Positions 8,941-17,723 of a stretch of 64,000 nt of DNA are shown here, piece after piece; the stretch's first letter is position 1, and the number at the start of each line of letters is the position of its first letter. Origin of the DNA: Pseudomonas sp. R84. Lineage in GTDB: Bacteria > Pseudomonadota > Gammaproteobacteria > Pseudomonadales > Pseudomonadaceae. The notes beneath the pieces were generated by a model. That model worked only from the letters and a program-made list of their open reading frames with translations, was not told the DNA's origin and did no database searches. A program made the position numbers and the translations under genes. The stretch is from assembly GCF_009834515.1 (NCBI RefSeq), contig NZ_CP019426.1, positions 3,957,501-4,021,500 of the forward strand. Reading direction: 5' to 3'.

Positions 8941-9476
8941 CCGCGTGGCCCGCAGGCTTGCACGGCTTTTAGGTGCGGGACGAAATTGCACGGGCGATGA
9001 CGGTTATCCAGTTGTTCGGCAAGAATGCCTTCCCACGCCGTGCGGCACGCACCGGTCGAACCCGGCAGGCAGCACACCAGCGTGCCGTTCGACAGCCCGG
9101 CCAGCGCGCGACTTTGCACAGTGGAGGTGCCGATATCCAGAATCGAAATTGCCCGGAACAGTTCGCCAAAACCATCGATCTGCTTATCGAACAGGCAGGC
9201 CACCGCTTCCGGCGTGCTGTCGCGACCGGTGAACCCGGTGCCGCCGGTGACCAGCACCACCTGAATGCCTTCGTCGGCAATCCAGTTCGCTACCTGAGCG
9301 CGGATTTTGTACAGATCGTCCTTGAGCAAGTTGCGCTCGCTCAAGGTGTGCCCGGCCTCAAGCAACCGACTGACCAGCAATTGGCCCGACGTATCGCTGG
9401 CGTAATCGCGCGTATCGCTGACCGTCAGTACGGCAATATTCAGGGGGACAAACAGGGCATCGGCTTTGGCGCTCAT
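8937..9476 (-). CDS. moaB: Molybdenum cofactor biosynthesis protein B
   Basis: A 179-residue MoaB/MogA-fold protein. The nucleotide/pterin-binding motif [16 protein letters not shown] is followed by the conserved GFGELFR segment and the [12 protein letters not shown] segment. In bacteria lacking a separate mogA this protein may adenylylate molybdopterin before MoeA acts; I saw no mogA in the window. It leads the moaB-moeA operon. An operator-like motif at 9539-9580 faces it, ending 62 bases before the ATG. The start at [13 protein letters not shown] matches family N-termini; an upstream in-frame Met is possible. Confidence 0.93.
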   Translation of the reverse strand: MSAKADALFVPLNIAVLTVSDTRDYASDTSGQLLVSRLLEAGHTLSERNLLKDDLYKIRAQVANWIADEGIQVVLVTGGTGFTGRDSTPEAVACLFDKQIDGFGELFRAISILDIGTSTVQSRALAGLSNGTLVCCLPGSTGACRTAWEGILAEQLDNRHRPCNFVPHLKAVQACGPRG

Positions 9477-9538
9477 GGCAGTTCTCCGGCAGCAGTCAAT
9501 CAACATTGCCGAGCAGCCTAAGTGCCGCTTATGAGTAC

Positions 9539-9580
9539 TGTCTAATCACTCTCGCCAACCACATTATCGACCGGCTCTAT
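9539..9580 (-). promoter_or_regulatory. Predicted LysR-type operator, copy 3 (towards moaB)
   Basis: Minus-strand ATAG-N7-CGAT-N18-GATTAGACA. The constant blocks are identical to copy 1 at 5171-5212 while the N7 and N18 spacers differ, so the match is not a simple duplication. Confidence 0.65.
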
Positions 9581-9622
9581 CGGTGCCTTTCAGGTTGCTC
9601 AAGGCCAGAAAAACCGGCCCTG

Positions 9623-9664
9623 ATAGAGCTGATCGATAGTGCCTTAAATACTTCCGATTGGACG
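9623..9664 (+). promoter_or_regulatory. Predicted LysR-type operator, copy 4 (towards the LysR gene)
   Basis: Plus-strand ATAG-N7-CGAT-N18-GATTGGACG, ending 101 bases before the LysR start codon. With copy 3 it makes a divergent pair in the moaB/lysR gap, as expected for an autoregulated LysR gene. Confidence 0.65.
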
Positions 9665-9765
9665 AACAATCGTTCAGATGAGATCGTCGCACCCTGCGCT
9701 TTTCGTGCGTCTCGCGCATCCGCGTCAATACTCAATCAAAAAATCCCCATCGAGCAGGTGCCATC

Positions 9766-10665
9766 GTGGACATCAAACAACTCAAGTTCCTGATCGCGCT
9801 GGACGAAACCCGCCACTTCGGCCAGGCCGCCGCACGCTGCCACATCACCCAGCCGACGTTGTCGATGCGCCTGCGCAATCTCGAAGATGAGCTGGATCTG
9901 GTGCTGGTCAACCGTGGCCAGCGCTTTGAAGGTTTCACCCAGGCTGGCGAACGCGTGCTGGCCTGGGCGCGCACCTTGCTCGCGGCTCACGACGGTCTGT
10001 TCGCCGAAGCGGCGGCGTGTCGCGGGCAATTGGTCGGTAGCTTGCGTCTGGGTCTGGTGCCGCTGAGCAGCTTCAATCCGGTCAATTACATTCAGGGGTT
10101 GTCGGGGACGTATCCGGAGTTGAAGTTCAGCCTGTCGTCGCTCAGTTCCGACGAGATCATTGCCGGGCTGGGCAACAATCAGCTTGATCTCGGCGTGTGC
10201 TACCTGGACCACGTCAACCCGAACTATTTCGAGTTTTTCGAGATCGGCGAAACCCGCGTCGGCCTGCTCTACGACAACCGCCACTTCCAGTTCGAAGGCA
10301 CGGAAATGAGCTGGGAAGACGCCGCCGAACTGCCGCTGGGGATGATCACCGCCGGCATGCATTACCGTAAATCCATCGATTTGAGCTTCCGCAGCCGTGG
10401 GCTCAGCCCGCAGCCGATCATGGAAAGCGACTCGACTTATCAGCTGTTGCAGGCGATTCACCAGGGCTTCTGCTGCGCGATCATGCCGCTGGACAGTGGC
10501 CTGGAAGAGCCGATCGAACACCTGTCGTTCATGCAGTTGCCGGATGCCAGCGTGCTGGCGCCGCTGGGGCTGGTGATGCGCAAGACCGAGCCGCGCTCGG
10601 CGATTGCCGAGAAGTGTTTTGCCGAGGCGCGGAAGTTGTTTGGGGTTGAGGTGACCGCCGAATAA
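9766..10665 (+). CDS. LysR-family regulator, predicted regulator of the molybdenum locus
   Basis: A 299-residue LysR-type transcription factor. Its N-terminal helix-turn-helix (about residues 15-55) includes GQAAARCHITQPTLS and LEDELDLVLVNR, which look OxyR-like. The peroxide-sensing loop of OxyR (LEEGHCLRDQ) is absent, so it is probably not a peroxide sensor. It stands between moaB-moeA (divergent) and fdhD-moaCDE (downstream). The five operator-like motifs in front of the five transcription units of the locus have OxyR-type spacing. I infer that it controls the FdhF-like enzyme and cofactor synthesis; the effector is unknown. Confidence 0.9.
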   Translation: MDIKQLKFLIALDETRHFGQAAARCHITQPTLSMRLRNLEDELDLVLVNRGQRFEGFTQAGERVLAWARTLLAAHDGLFAEAAACRGQLVGSLRLGLVPLSSFNPVNYIQGLSGTYPELKFSLSSLSSDEIIAGLGNNQLDLGVCYLDHVNPNYFEFFEIGETRVGLLYDNRHFQFEGTEMSWEDAAELPLGMITAGMHYRKSIDLSFRSRGLSPQPIMESDSTYQLLQAIHQGFCCAIMPLDSGLEEPIEHLSFMQLPDASVLAPLGLVMRKTEPRSAIAEKCFAEARKLFGVEVTAE

Positions 10666-10687
10666 TTGATGTCGTATATCAGGCCCT

Positions 10688-10756
10688 CATCGCGAGCAGG
10701 CTCACTCCTACAGGGGAACGCATTCCAAATGTAGGAGTGAGCCTGCTCGCGATGGG
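10688..10756. repeat. REP-type inverted pair (tail-to-tail)
   Basis: Arms CATCGCGAGCAGGCTCACTC and its inverse are separated by only about 17 bases. It lies between the LysR gene and the fdhD promoter. Confidence 0.9.
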
Positions 10757-10785
10757 GCCTGACCCGACAACACATATTTTGGTTG

Positions 10786-10827
10786 ATCGAGCAAAGCAAT
10801 CACCACATAAGAACAAGCGATTGGACG
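10786..10827 (+). promoter_or_regulatory. Predicted LysR-type operator, copy 5 (towards fdhD)
   Basis: ATCG-N7-CAAT-N18-GATTGGACG, ending 54 bases before the fdhD ATG. The terminal GATTGGACG block is identical to copy 4 and the two leading tetramers match copy 2 (moaA). Confidence 0.6.
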
Positions 10828-10881
10828 CACTTTTAACGCCCCCGTAGCCTGAACACTCTTCAGCGCCTCGGGACTTTTCAG

Positions 10882-11727
10882 ATGCTCTGCCACGTCGAAA
10901 CCCTCACAGAATCCACTACCGAACCCAACGCCCCAGCACCGCAACCGGCGCAGGTGGTGTTTCGCGAATACCTGCCCGACGCCGCCATCTCCCACGCCGC
11001 GCTGGCCGCGGAAATCGCTCTCGCCATCAGCTACAACGGCTTGAGCCAAGCGGTGATGATGGTCTCGCCCGGCAACCTCGAAGACTTCATTCGTGGCTTC
11101 AGCCTGAGCAACGCGATCATCGACAGCGTCGACGAGATCTACGACATCCGCCTCACGCATTTCGATCAGGCCTGTCAGGCCAAAGTGCAGATTTCCAGCC
11201 GGGCGTTCTGGGCCTTGAAGGATCACCGGCGGCAAATGACGGGCACCAGCGGTTGCGGCATCTGTGGCGTTGAAGCACTGGAGCAGGCGCTGCCGCAACT
11301 GCAGATCCTGCAACCTTCACCGCTACCGCCGGCCGAGCATTTCGACGGCATCCGCCAACGCATCGAAGCCGCTCAACAACTGGCGCGCAGCAGCGGTGCT
11401 CTGCACGCCGCGCTGTATTTCGACGTCGACAGTGAAGCGCTGCTGTGCCGCGAAGACATCGGCCGCCACAACGCCCTCGACAAGCTGATCGGCGCGATGC
11501 AGATCGACGCCATCGATGCGGCTGAAGGCTTCGTCGTGGTCACCAGCCGTTGCAGCCTCGAACTGATTCACAAAGCCGTGCGTGCGCGCCTCGGCACCCT
11601 CGTCAGTCTGTCCGCGCCAACCGCTTTGACTGTGCGGTGGGCACTCAAGCATCGACTCAATCTGATCCATGTGCCGCACCGCAACGCCCCGCGAATTTAC
11701 AGCCCGATCCAGGAGTATTCCGCATGA
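10882..11727 (+). CDS. fdhD: Formate dehydrogenase accessory sulfurtransferase FdhD
   Basis: A 281-residue protein of the FdhD family, which passes sulfur from IscS to the molybdenum cofactor of formate dehydrogenases. The essential two-cysteine loop is visible as [14 protein letters not shown] at about residues 131-144. A conserved [15 protein letters not shown] stretch follows. It leads a tightly packed operon: its stop codon overlaps the moaC start (ATGA). Its presence supports the idea that the FdhF/YdeP-like enzyme at 2720-5044 is a true formate-dehydrogenase-type molybdoenzyme. An operator-like motif lies just upstream. Confidence 0.93.
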   Translation: MLCHVETLTESTTEPNAPAPQPAQVVFREYLPDAAISHAALAAEIALAISYNGLSQAVMMVSPGNLEDFIRGFSLSNAIIDSVDEIYDIRLTHFDQACQAKVQISSRAFWALKDHRRQMTGTSGCGICGVEALEQALPQLQILQPSPLPPAEHFDGIRQRIEAAQQLARSSGALHAALYFDVDSEALLCREDIGRHNALDKLIGAMQIDAIDAAEGFVVVTSRCSLELIHKAVRARLGTLVSLSAPTALTVRWALKHRLNLIHVPHRNAPRIYSPIQEYSA

Positions 11728-12209
11728 GCGACACCCTCACCCACCTCGACGATCAGGGCCGCGCCAACATGGTCGACGTCAGCGATAAAGCCGCGACCCG
11801 CCGCGAAGCCACGGCGCAAGCCTGGGTGCAGATGCGCCCGGAAACCTTAAAGATGATCCAGGCCAACGGGCACCCGAAAGGCGATGTCTTCGCGGTGGCG
11901 CGGATCGCCGGGATACAAGCTGCCAAGCGCACTCACGAACTGATTCCGCTGTGCCATGCGCTGTTGCTCAGTTCGATTCACGTCGAATTCAAGGCTTGTG
12001 AACCGGATCGCGTGCAGATCAACAGCACCTGCCGCCTGACCGGCCAGACCGGCGTCGAACTCGAAGCGTTGACCGCCGCCAGCGTCGCCGCGCTGACCAT
12101 TTACGACATGTGCAAAGCGGTAGATCGGGCGATGGTCATTGGCGACATCCGCCTGCTCAGTAAACAGGGTGGCCGTTCCGGTCACTTTCAATGGGAGGAC
12201 ACGCAATGA
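11724..12209 (+). CDS. moaC: Cyclic pyranopterin monophosphate synthase MoaC
   Basis: A 161-residue MoaC, which converts the MoaA product to cyclic pyranopterin monophosphate. Family landmarks are [18 protein letters not shown] at the N-terminus, the active-site region [12 protein letters not shown], the [23 protein letters not shown] helix region and [13 protein letters not shown] at the end. The usual CHPL sequence is CHAL here; the catalytic His is kept. It overlaps fdhD and moaD by 4 bases each. The reading frame extends upstream within fdhD, but the coupled ATG gives the family N-terminus. Confidence 0.95.
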   Translation: MSDTLTHLDDQGRANMVDVSDKAATRREATAQAWVQMRPETLKMIQANGHPKGDVFAVARIAGIQAAKRTHELIPLCHALLLSSIHVEFKACEPDRVQINSTCRLTGQTGVELEALTAASVAALTIYDMCKAVDRAMVIGDIRLLSKQGGRSGHFQWEDTQ

Positions 12210-12457
12210 TCCTGATCAACTACTTCGCCAGCTACCGTGACCGGCTCAATCTGGGTGGTGAAAAAATTCCGCTGACTGATGCATTGGGCAGCGTTGAAGA
12301 TGTGCGGCAAATGCTTATGCAGCGAGGCGATCTGTGGCGCGATGTGCTCGGTGCCGGGAATCTGATGTGCGCGCTGAATCAGGAGCTGTGTCAGCCGAGT
12401 CAGGCGATTGAAGATTTCGATGAGATCGCGTTTTTTCCGCCAGTGACCGGGGGTTGA
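12206..12457 (+). CDS. moaD: Molybdopterin synthase sulfur carrier subunit MoaD
   Basis: An 83-residue ubiquitin-fold protein ending in the required Gly-Gly (FFPPVTGG), whose terminal thiocarboxylate donates sulfur to molybdopterin. Start and stop are tied to moaC (ATGA overlap) and moaE (3 bases later). Sequence outside the C-terminus is only weakly typical, but length, C-terminus and position leave little doubt. Confidence 0.93.
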   Translation: MILINYFASYRDRLNLGGEKIPLTDALGSVEDVRQMLMQRGDLWRDVLGAGNLMCALNQELCQPSQAIEDFDEIAFFPPVTGG

Positions 12458-12460
12458 TCA

Positions 12461-12922
12461 ATGGCTATTCGAGTCCAGCACAAAAGCTTCGACGTCGGCC
12501 AGTTGACGGCCGATCTGCACGCGCGCAATCCACGGGTGGGCGCGGTGGTGAATTTCATTGGTTATGTGCGTGATCTGAATATTGGTCAGAGCGTGAATGA
12601 AATGTTTCTTGAGCACTATCCGGGCATGACCGAAAAAGCCCTCGAGCAGATCGCGGAAGAAGCCCGTGAGCGCTGGCCGCTGTTGGGGGTGGAGATTGTG
12701 CATCGGGTCGGCGCGTTGGCGGTGAGTGAGCCGATCGTGTTTGTCGGGGTTAGCAGCAAGCATCGGCATATGGCGTTCGAGGCGTGCGCGTTCATCATGG
12801 ACGTGCTCAAGACCCGTGCGCCGTTCTGGAAACGTGAGAGTACGCCTGAGGGTTCTCGCTGGGTCGAGGGCCGGGAAAGCGATCGGGATGCGGCGTTGCG
12901 TTGGAGTCTGGCACATGCCTGA
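12461..12922 (+). CDS. moaE: Molybdopterin synthase catalytic subunit MoaE
   Basis: A 153-residue MoaE, the large subunit that transfers two sulfurs from MoaD to make molybdopterin. It carries the conserved GAVVNFIGYVRD, LEHYPGM, HRVGALAV, SSKHRHMAFEACAF and APFWKRE motifs; the last includes the catalytic Lys. It is the last gene of fdhD-moaC-moaD-moaE. A 178-bp palindromic repeat follows nine bases after its stop codon. Confidence 0.96.
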   Translation: MAIRVQHKSFDVGQLTADLHARNPRVGAVVNFIGYVRDLNIGQSVNEMFLEHYPGMTEKALEQIAEEARERWPLLGVEIVHRVGALAVSEPIVFVGVSSKHRHMAFEACAFIMDVLKTRAPFWKRESTPEGSRWVEGRESDRDAALRWSLAHA

Positions 12923-12931
12923 AGAGCAAAA

Positions 12932-13109
12932 GCCCCTCACCCTAGCCCTCTCCCAGAGGGAGAGGGAACTGATTGGGGGATATCGGAGAGATTCATCGAC
13001 TTGAAAGATTGGCTCTGAATCCATAATCGACTCGATCTTTCAGGTCGATGGATAACGCCAGACACCTCGGTCGGCTCCCTCTCCCTTTGGGAGAGGGCTG
13101 GGGTGAGGG
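12932..13109. repeat. 178-bp palindromic repeat, copy 1
   Basis: Bounded by CCCTCACCCTAGCCCTCTCC and the inverted GGAGAGGGCTGGGGTGAGGG, each end also folding on itself (CTCTCCC..GGGAGAG). The interior has GAATCCATAATCGAC and TTTCAGGTCGATG. Related copies are at 20691, 30273, 47068, 47246 and 59645, with a half copy at 36303. Confidence 0.85.
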
Positions 13110-13162
13110 TTGAAAGTCTGATTAGATAGCCACTCCGCCAGGACCCAACTCCGGAGTCTCGC

Positions 13163-14506
13163 TTGAGCACAGCGCCGAACAACCTGCCCCGCCCCGATCC
13201 CGTCACCCTGCGCCAGGCTTGGCGCTTCTGGCTAAAACTCGGCTGCATCGGTTTCGGCGGCCCGGCCGGGCAGATCGCGATCATGCATCAGGAGCTGGTC
13301 GAGCGCCGGCGCTGGATTTCCGAAAAACGTTTCCTGCACGCGCTCAACTACTGCATGTTGCTGCCCGGCCCCGAGGCTCAGCAACTGGCGACGTACATCG
13401 GCTGGCTGCTGCATCGCACCTGGGGCGGTGTCATCGCCGGTGCGCTGTTTGTGTTGCCGTCATTGTTCATTCTGATCGCGTTGTCCTGGCTGTACATCGC
13501 CTTCGGTGACGTGCCAGCAGTGGCCGGGGTGTTTTACGGGATCAAACCGGCGATCACCGCGATTGTCCTGCACGCCGCGCATCGCATCGGCTCGCGTGCA
13601 TTGAAGAACGCCTGGCTATGGACGATTGCCGGCGCCTCGTTCGTGGCGATTTTCGCCTTCAACGTGCCCTTCCCCTTGATCGTCCTCGGGGCTGCGTTGA
13701 TCGGCTATCTGGGAGGACGTTTCGCCCCTCAGCGGTTCAGCAACGGTGGTGCGCGCAACAGCGAGAAATCCTTCGGCCCGGCATTGATCGACGACGATAC
13801 GCCGGCGCCGGAACACGCCCGTTTCAGCCTGCCGAAGCTGCTGCGCCTAGGGTTGATCGGTGCGGTGCTCTGGTGTTTACCGATGGCGTTGTTGACAGCA
13901 TTGTTCGGCTGGGACGGCACCTTCACACAAATGGCCTGGTTCTTCACCAAAGCCGCGCTGCTTACCTTTGGTGGCGCTTACGCGGTGCTGCCTTACGTCT
14001 ATCAGGGCGCCGTCGGGCATTACGGCTGGTTGACGCCGACGCAGATGATCGACGGCCTCGCCCTCGGTGAAACCACACCCGGCCCGCTGATCATGGTGGT
14101 GGCGTTCGTCGGTTTCGTTGGCGCCTATGTGCAACCGGCGTTCGGCCCCGAACATGCCTTTGCCGCCGGGGCGCTGGCGGCAACGTTGGTGACCTGGTTC
14201 ACCTTCCTGCCCTCGTTTCTGTTCATCCTCGCCGGCGGGCCGTTGGTGGAATCGACGCACAACGAACTGAAGTTCACCGCACCGCTGACGGCGATCACCG
14301 CTGCCGTGGTCGGGGTGATTGTGAACCTGGCGTGTTTTTTCGCTTATCACGTGTTGTGGCCAAACGGGTTCGCCGGGGCGCTGGATGTGTTTTCGCTGAT
14401 GTTGGCGGTTGCAGCGGCGCTGGCGCTGTTCGTTTTCAAACGCGGCGTGTTCAGTGTGTTGATCGTTTGCGCCCTCGCCGGGCTGGGCTTTCACCTGATG
14501 CGCTGA
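13163..14506 (+). CDS. chrA: Chromate transporter ChrA (two-domain)
   Basis: A 447-residue inner-membrane protein of the CHR family with two homologous halves. The first carries KLGCIGFGGPAGQIAIMHQE and the LLPGPEAQQLATYIGW motif, the second TFGGAYAVLPYVYQ and ALGETTPGPLIM. Two-domain CHR proteins export chromate and confer resistance. Translation appears to begin at TTG (protein start STAPNNLPRPDP). It stands alone; no chrB or other resistance gene is next to it, so the real substrate in this strain is uncertain. Confidence 0.92.
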   Translation: MSTAPNNLPRPDPVTLRQAWRFWLKLGCIGFGGPAGQIAIMHQELVERRRWISEKRFLHALNYCMLLPGPEAQQLATYIGWLLHRTWGGVIAGALFVLPSLFILIALSWLYIAFGDVPAVAGVFYGIKPAITAIVLHAAHRIGSRALKNAWLWTIAGASFVAIFAFNVPFPLIVLGAALIGYLGGRFAPQRFSNGGARNSEKSFGPALIDDDTPAPEHARFSLPKLLRLGLIGAVLWCLPMALLTALFGWDGTFTQMAWFFTKAALLTFGGAYAVLPYVYQGAVGHYGWLTPTQMIDGLALGETTPGPLIMVVAFVGFVGAYVQPAFGPEHAFAAGALAATLVTWFTFLPSFLFILAGGPLVESTHNELKFTAPLTAITAAVVGVIVNLACFFAYHVLWPNGFAGALDVFSLMLAVAAALALFVFKRGVFSVLIVCALAGLGFHLMR

Positions 14507-14914
14507 ACCTGGCCTGTGAATCTCCCGTTTACACGCCCGCGAATTCCCCCTTACTATCCGGGCACACCGGTCGGCGGGGTCAGCCCGCCACCGACGTTTT
14601 CCGCCAACGGAAACACGCGTTATGAGTACGTCACCACAACAAGCAGAATCGTTGAACGTCTCTACCCTGCGCGCCCTCTCTCACAGGGGCGGCGTATGAA
14701 TCGTATCGTCAATCTCCCCATGGCCCTGCGCCGTTCCAAGCTGCGTCACTCCGCACGCCCGCCGGATATCGCCCGGTCTGTCTGATCGCGCCCGTTAAAA
14801 AACCGCGACAGCCCCCTGCTTCTTGATATCCCGGCCAGGACAGCCACGCCTATTGCCGCGTCGTGTCCGGCCCGAATCTGCGCGCCTGTGCGGCGCCATC
14901 GTGAGTGATTGATT
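14507..14914. other. 408-bp gap upstream of the puuA-like gene, with two tiny coupled ORFs
   Basis: No recognisable gene. Two short plus-strand ORFs overlap by ATGA: 14622-14699 (25 codons, starting MSTSPQQAESLN) and 14696-14785 (29 codons, starting MNRIVNLPMALR). They could be leader peptides, gene remnants or chance. No clear ribosome site precedes the first. Confidence 0.3.
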
Positions 14915-16279
14915 ATGAAATTCGCAGCCATCGAAGACGCACGCCTGTTCCTTGAACAGAACCCCGATATCGACATGATCGAGTTGTTCATTCTCGACGC
15001 CAACGGCGTGCCACGCGGCAAGCTGTTGCACCGCGAAGAACTGCTCGCCGTGTACCAAAGCGGTCGGCCGCTACCCAGCACCATCCTCGGTCTGACCGTG
15101 CAGGGCGAAGACGTCGAAAACTCCGGTCTGGTCTGGGATGTCGGCGATATCGACTGCCGCGCCTATCCGCTGGAAGGCAGTCTGGTGCGCCTGCCGTGGC
15201 GCAAGATTCCGACCGCCGCCGTGCAGGTGAGCATGCACCCGACCGAGGGCATGCCCGCCAGCATCGCCGACCCCCGGCACTTGCTGATCAAAGTCATAGA
15301 CGGCCTCAAGGCCGAGGGTTATTACCCGGTGATGGCCTGCGAACTGGAGTTCTACCTGCTCGACGCCAAACGCGATCACAACGGCCGCCCGCAACCGGCA
15401 CTGGACGCGGACGGTGGTCGACCGCGACACACCCAGGTCTACGGTTTGCGTGAGCTGGAACAGATCGAACCGTTCCTCGCCGACCTCTACAACGCCTGCA
15501 AACTGCACGGTATTCCGGCGCGCACGGCGATCTCCGAGTACGCGCCGGGTCAGGTGGAAATTACCCTCGAACATGGCGATGCGCTGGAGGCGATGGATCA
15601 GGCGGTGCGCTACAAACGTCTGGTCAAGGCCATCGCCCACAAGCACGGCATGCAGGCGACGTTCATGGCCAAGCCGTTCGATGACCTGGCCGGCACCGGC
15701 ATGCACATGCACGTGAGTCTGGCCGATGGCGCGGGGCATAATCTGTTCGCCTCGGAAGACCCGGCCGGCACACCGCTGCTGCGCACAGCAATTGGCGGCA
15801 TGCTCGCCTCGCTACTCGATTCATTGCTGCTGTTCTGCCCGAACGCCAACTCGTATCGACGCTTCCAGGCCAACAGCTACGCGCCTCTGGCGCCGACCTG
15901 GGGCGTCGACAATCGCACCGTCAGCCTGCGCGTTCCGGGCGGCCCGGCCAATACCCGGCACATCGAACACCGCATCTGCGGCGCCGATGCCAACCCGTAT
16001 CTGGCCGCGGCAGCGATCCTTGCCGGGATTCATCGCGGCATTCGTGAAGACCTTGATCCGGGTGCGCCGGTTGAAGGCAATGGTTATGCGCAGGCGAAGG
16101 AATTGTTGCCGACCGATTGGCTGACGTCGCTGCAGGCGCTGGAGAATTCGGTGTGGGCACGGGATGCGTTAGGACAGGAATTTCTCGGGGTGTATCTGGC
16201 GGTGAAGCGTGCCGAGTATCGGCAGTTCATGGCCGAGGTGGGTGAGCAGGATTGGCGCTGGTATCTCACCGAGGCCTGA
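14915..16279 (+). CDS. Glutamine synthetase-family gamma-glutamylpolyamine synthetase (PuuA-like, copy 1)
   Basis: A 454-residue protein of the glutamine synthetase fold, with the beta-grasp N-terminus (IELFILDANGVPRGKLL) and catalytic-domain motifs ACELEFYLLD, AKPFDDLAGTGMHMHVS and RRFQANSYAPLAPTWGVDNR. The LLDxxGxxRGK-type N-terminus and lack of the adenylylation region fit the PuuA/SpuI group rather than biosynthetic GlnA. It would join glutamate to putrescine or another amine with ATP. A PuuB-like oxidase follows 148 bases on. A second copy is at 30478-31854. A TTG two codons upstream is an alternative start. Confidence 0.88.
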   Translation: MKFAAIEDARLFLEQNPDIDMIELFILDANGVPRGKLLHREELLAVYQSGRPLPSTILGLTVQGEDVENSGLVWDVGDIDCRAYPLEGSLVRLPWRKIPTAAVQVSMHPTEGMPASIADPRHLLIKVIDGLKAEGYYPVMACELEFYLLDAKRDHNGRPQPALDADGGRPRHTQVYGLRELEQIEPFLADLYNACKLHGIPARTAISEYAPGQVEITLEHGDALEAMDQAVRYKRLVKAIAHKHGMQATFMAKPFDDLAGTGMHMHVSLADGAGHNLFASEDPAGTPLLRTAIGGMLASLLDSLLLFCPNANSYRRFQANSYAPLAPTWGVDNRTVSLRVPGGPANTRHIEHRICGADANPYLAAAAILAGIHRGIREDLDPGAPVEGNGYAQAKELLPTDWLTSLQALENSVWARDALGQEFLGVYLAVKRAEYRQFMAEVGEQDWRWYLTEA

Positions 16280-16298
16280 AGACTCCCCCCTACCCCCT

Positions 16299-16388
16299 GT
16301 AGGAGTGAGCCTGCTCGCGATGAGGCCATGTCAGTCAAACCATCTGTGAATGACACACCGCTATCGCGAGCAGGCTCACTCCTACAAG
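16299..16388. repeat. REP-type inverted pair
   Basis: TGTAGGAGTGAGCCTGCTCG and its inverse about 40 bases apart, between the puuA-like and puuB-like genes. A hairpin here could affect the ratio of the two products. Confidence 0.9.
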
Positions 16389-16426
16389 GGACCGCGTACA
16401 ACCTAAGAATTCGTGTGGACACTGAC

Positions 16427-17710
16427 ATGACCGAACGCTGCAATTCCTACTACACCGCCACCCTCAACCAGGACACCGACTACCCGACCCTGCAAGGCCG
16501 GCACAAGGTCGACGTGGTGATCATCGGCGGCGGTTTCACCGGCGTCGCCACTGCCGTCGAACTCGCCGAAAAAGGCCTGAAAGTCGCCATCGTCGAAAGC
16601 CACAAGATCGGCTGGGGCGCCACCGGGCGCAACGGCGGACAAGTTACCGGCAGCCTTTCCGGCGACGGCGCAATGCGCAAACAGATGCGTCCGAAACTCG
16701 GCGACGAGGTCGATGACTTCATCTGGCACCTGCGCTGGCGCGGGCATGAAATCATCCAGCAACGGGTCGAGAAATACGGCATTCAATGCGACCTCAAACA
16801 CGGCCATTTACACGCGGCGTACAAGCCCAGTCACATGACTGACTTGCGCAAGGATTACGAAGAAGCCGTGCGGCGGGGATTGGGCGATGAGGTCAGTCTG
16901 CTCGACCGCAGTCAGGTGCGCGATCTGCTGCAAAGCGATCTCTACCACGGCGCAATCAAGAATACGCGCAACATGCATCTGCACCCGCTCAACCTGTGCA
17001 TCGGTGAAGCGCGGGCGGCGGAAAGTCTTGGCGCGCTGATCTTTGAAAACAGCGAAGTGCTGGAGATCATTCACGGCGCTACGCCTGGGGTGAGAACGGC
17101 CCACGGGCAAATCGATGCCTATCAGGTGATGCTCGCTGGCGACGTCTATCACAAGCTCGAACCGGGGCAGCTCAAGGGCAAGATTTTTCCGGCCATGGGC
17201 GGCATCGTCACCACTGCGCCGCTCGGCGATCTGGCCAAGCAGATCAACCCGGAAGATCTGGCCGTCTACGACTGCCGTTTCGTCCTCGACTACTACCGCC
17301 TCACTGCCGACGGCCGCCTGTTGTTTGGTGGCGGCGCCAACTACAGCGGCAAGGATTCACGGGACATCGCTGCCGAGCTGCGCCCGTGCATCGAGCAAAC
17401 CTTTCCGGCGCTCAAAGGTGTGCAGATCGATTACCAGTGGAGCTGCGCGATGGGCATCGTCATCAACCGCATCCCGCAGCTGGGCAAGCTCTCGGACAAC
17501 GTCTGGTACTGCCAAGGCTATTCGGGGCACGGCATCGCGACGACGCACATCATGGGTGAAATCATGGGCCGCGCGATCACCGGGCAGATGGAGCAGTTCG
17601 ATACGTTTGCCCAGTGCCAGCATATTCGTGTGCCGATGGGGGATTTGCTCGGCAATCCGTTGCTGGCTGCCGGGATGTGGTACTACCAGATGCTTGAGCG
17701 ACTTCGCTGA
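16427..17710 (+). CDS. FAD-dependent gamma-glutamylputrescine oxidase-like protein (PuuB-like, copy 1)
   Basis: A 427-residue DAO-family flavoprotein. It starts MTERCNSYYTATLN, and the dinucleotide-binding motif VDVVIIGGGFTGVATAVELA is at about residues 28-47, followed by GWGATGRNGGQVTG. The C-terminal GYSGHGIATTHIMGE motif is typical of PuuB/OrdL proteins. It would oxidise gamma-glutamylated amines to the aldehyde with release of ammonia and H2O2. The frame stays open upstream through a REP element, but that part is not protein-like. The partner PuuA-like gene is just upstream; PuuC and PuuD functions would have to come from the 27-33 kb cluster. Confidence 0.88.
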   Translation: MTERCNSYYTATLNQDTDYPTLQGRHKVDVVIIGGGFTGVATAVELAEKGLKVAIVESHKIGWGATGRNGGQVTGSLSGDGAMRKQMRPKLGDEVDDFIWHLRWRGHEIIQQRVEKYGIQCDLKHGHLHAAYKPSHMTDLRKDYEEAVRRGLGDEVSLLDRSQVRDLLQSDLYHGAIKNTRNMHLHPLNLCIGEARAAESLGALIFENSEVLEIIHGATPGVRTAHGQIDAYQVMLAGDVYHKLEPGQLKGKIFPAMGGIVTTAPLGDLAKQINPEDLAVYDCRFVLDYYRLTADGRLLFGGGANYSGKDSRDIAAELRPCIEQTFPALKGVQIDYQWSCAMGIVINRIPQLGKLSDNVWYCQGYSGHGIATTHIMGEIMGRAITGQMEQFDTFAQCQHIRVPMGDLLGNPLLAAGMWYYQMLERLR

Positions 17711-17723
17711 CACACCCTCCAGT

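Noticed and set aside
9766..10665. The LysR protein as a true OxyR peroxide sensor
   Set aside because: The DNA-binding part looks OxyR-like, but the redox-active Cys loop is absent and no catalase or peroxidase gene is nearby.
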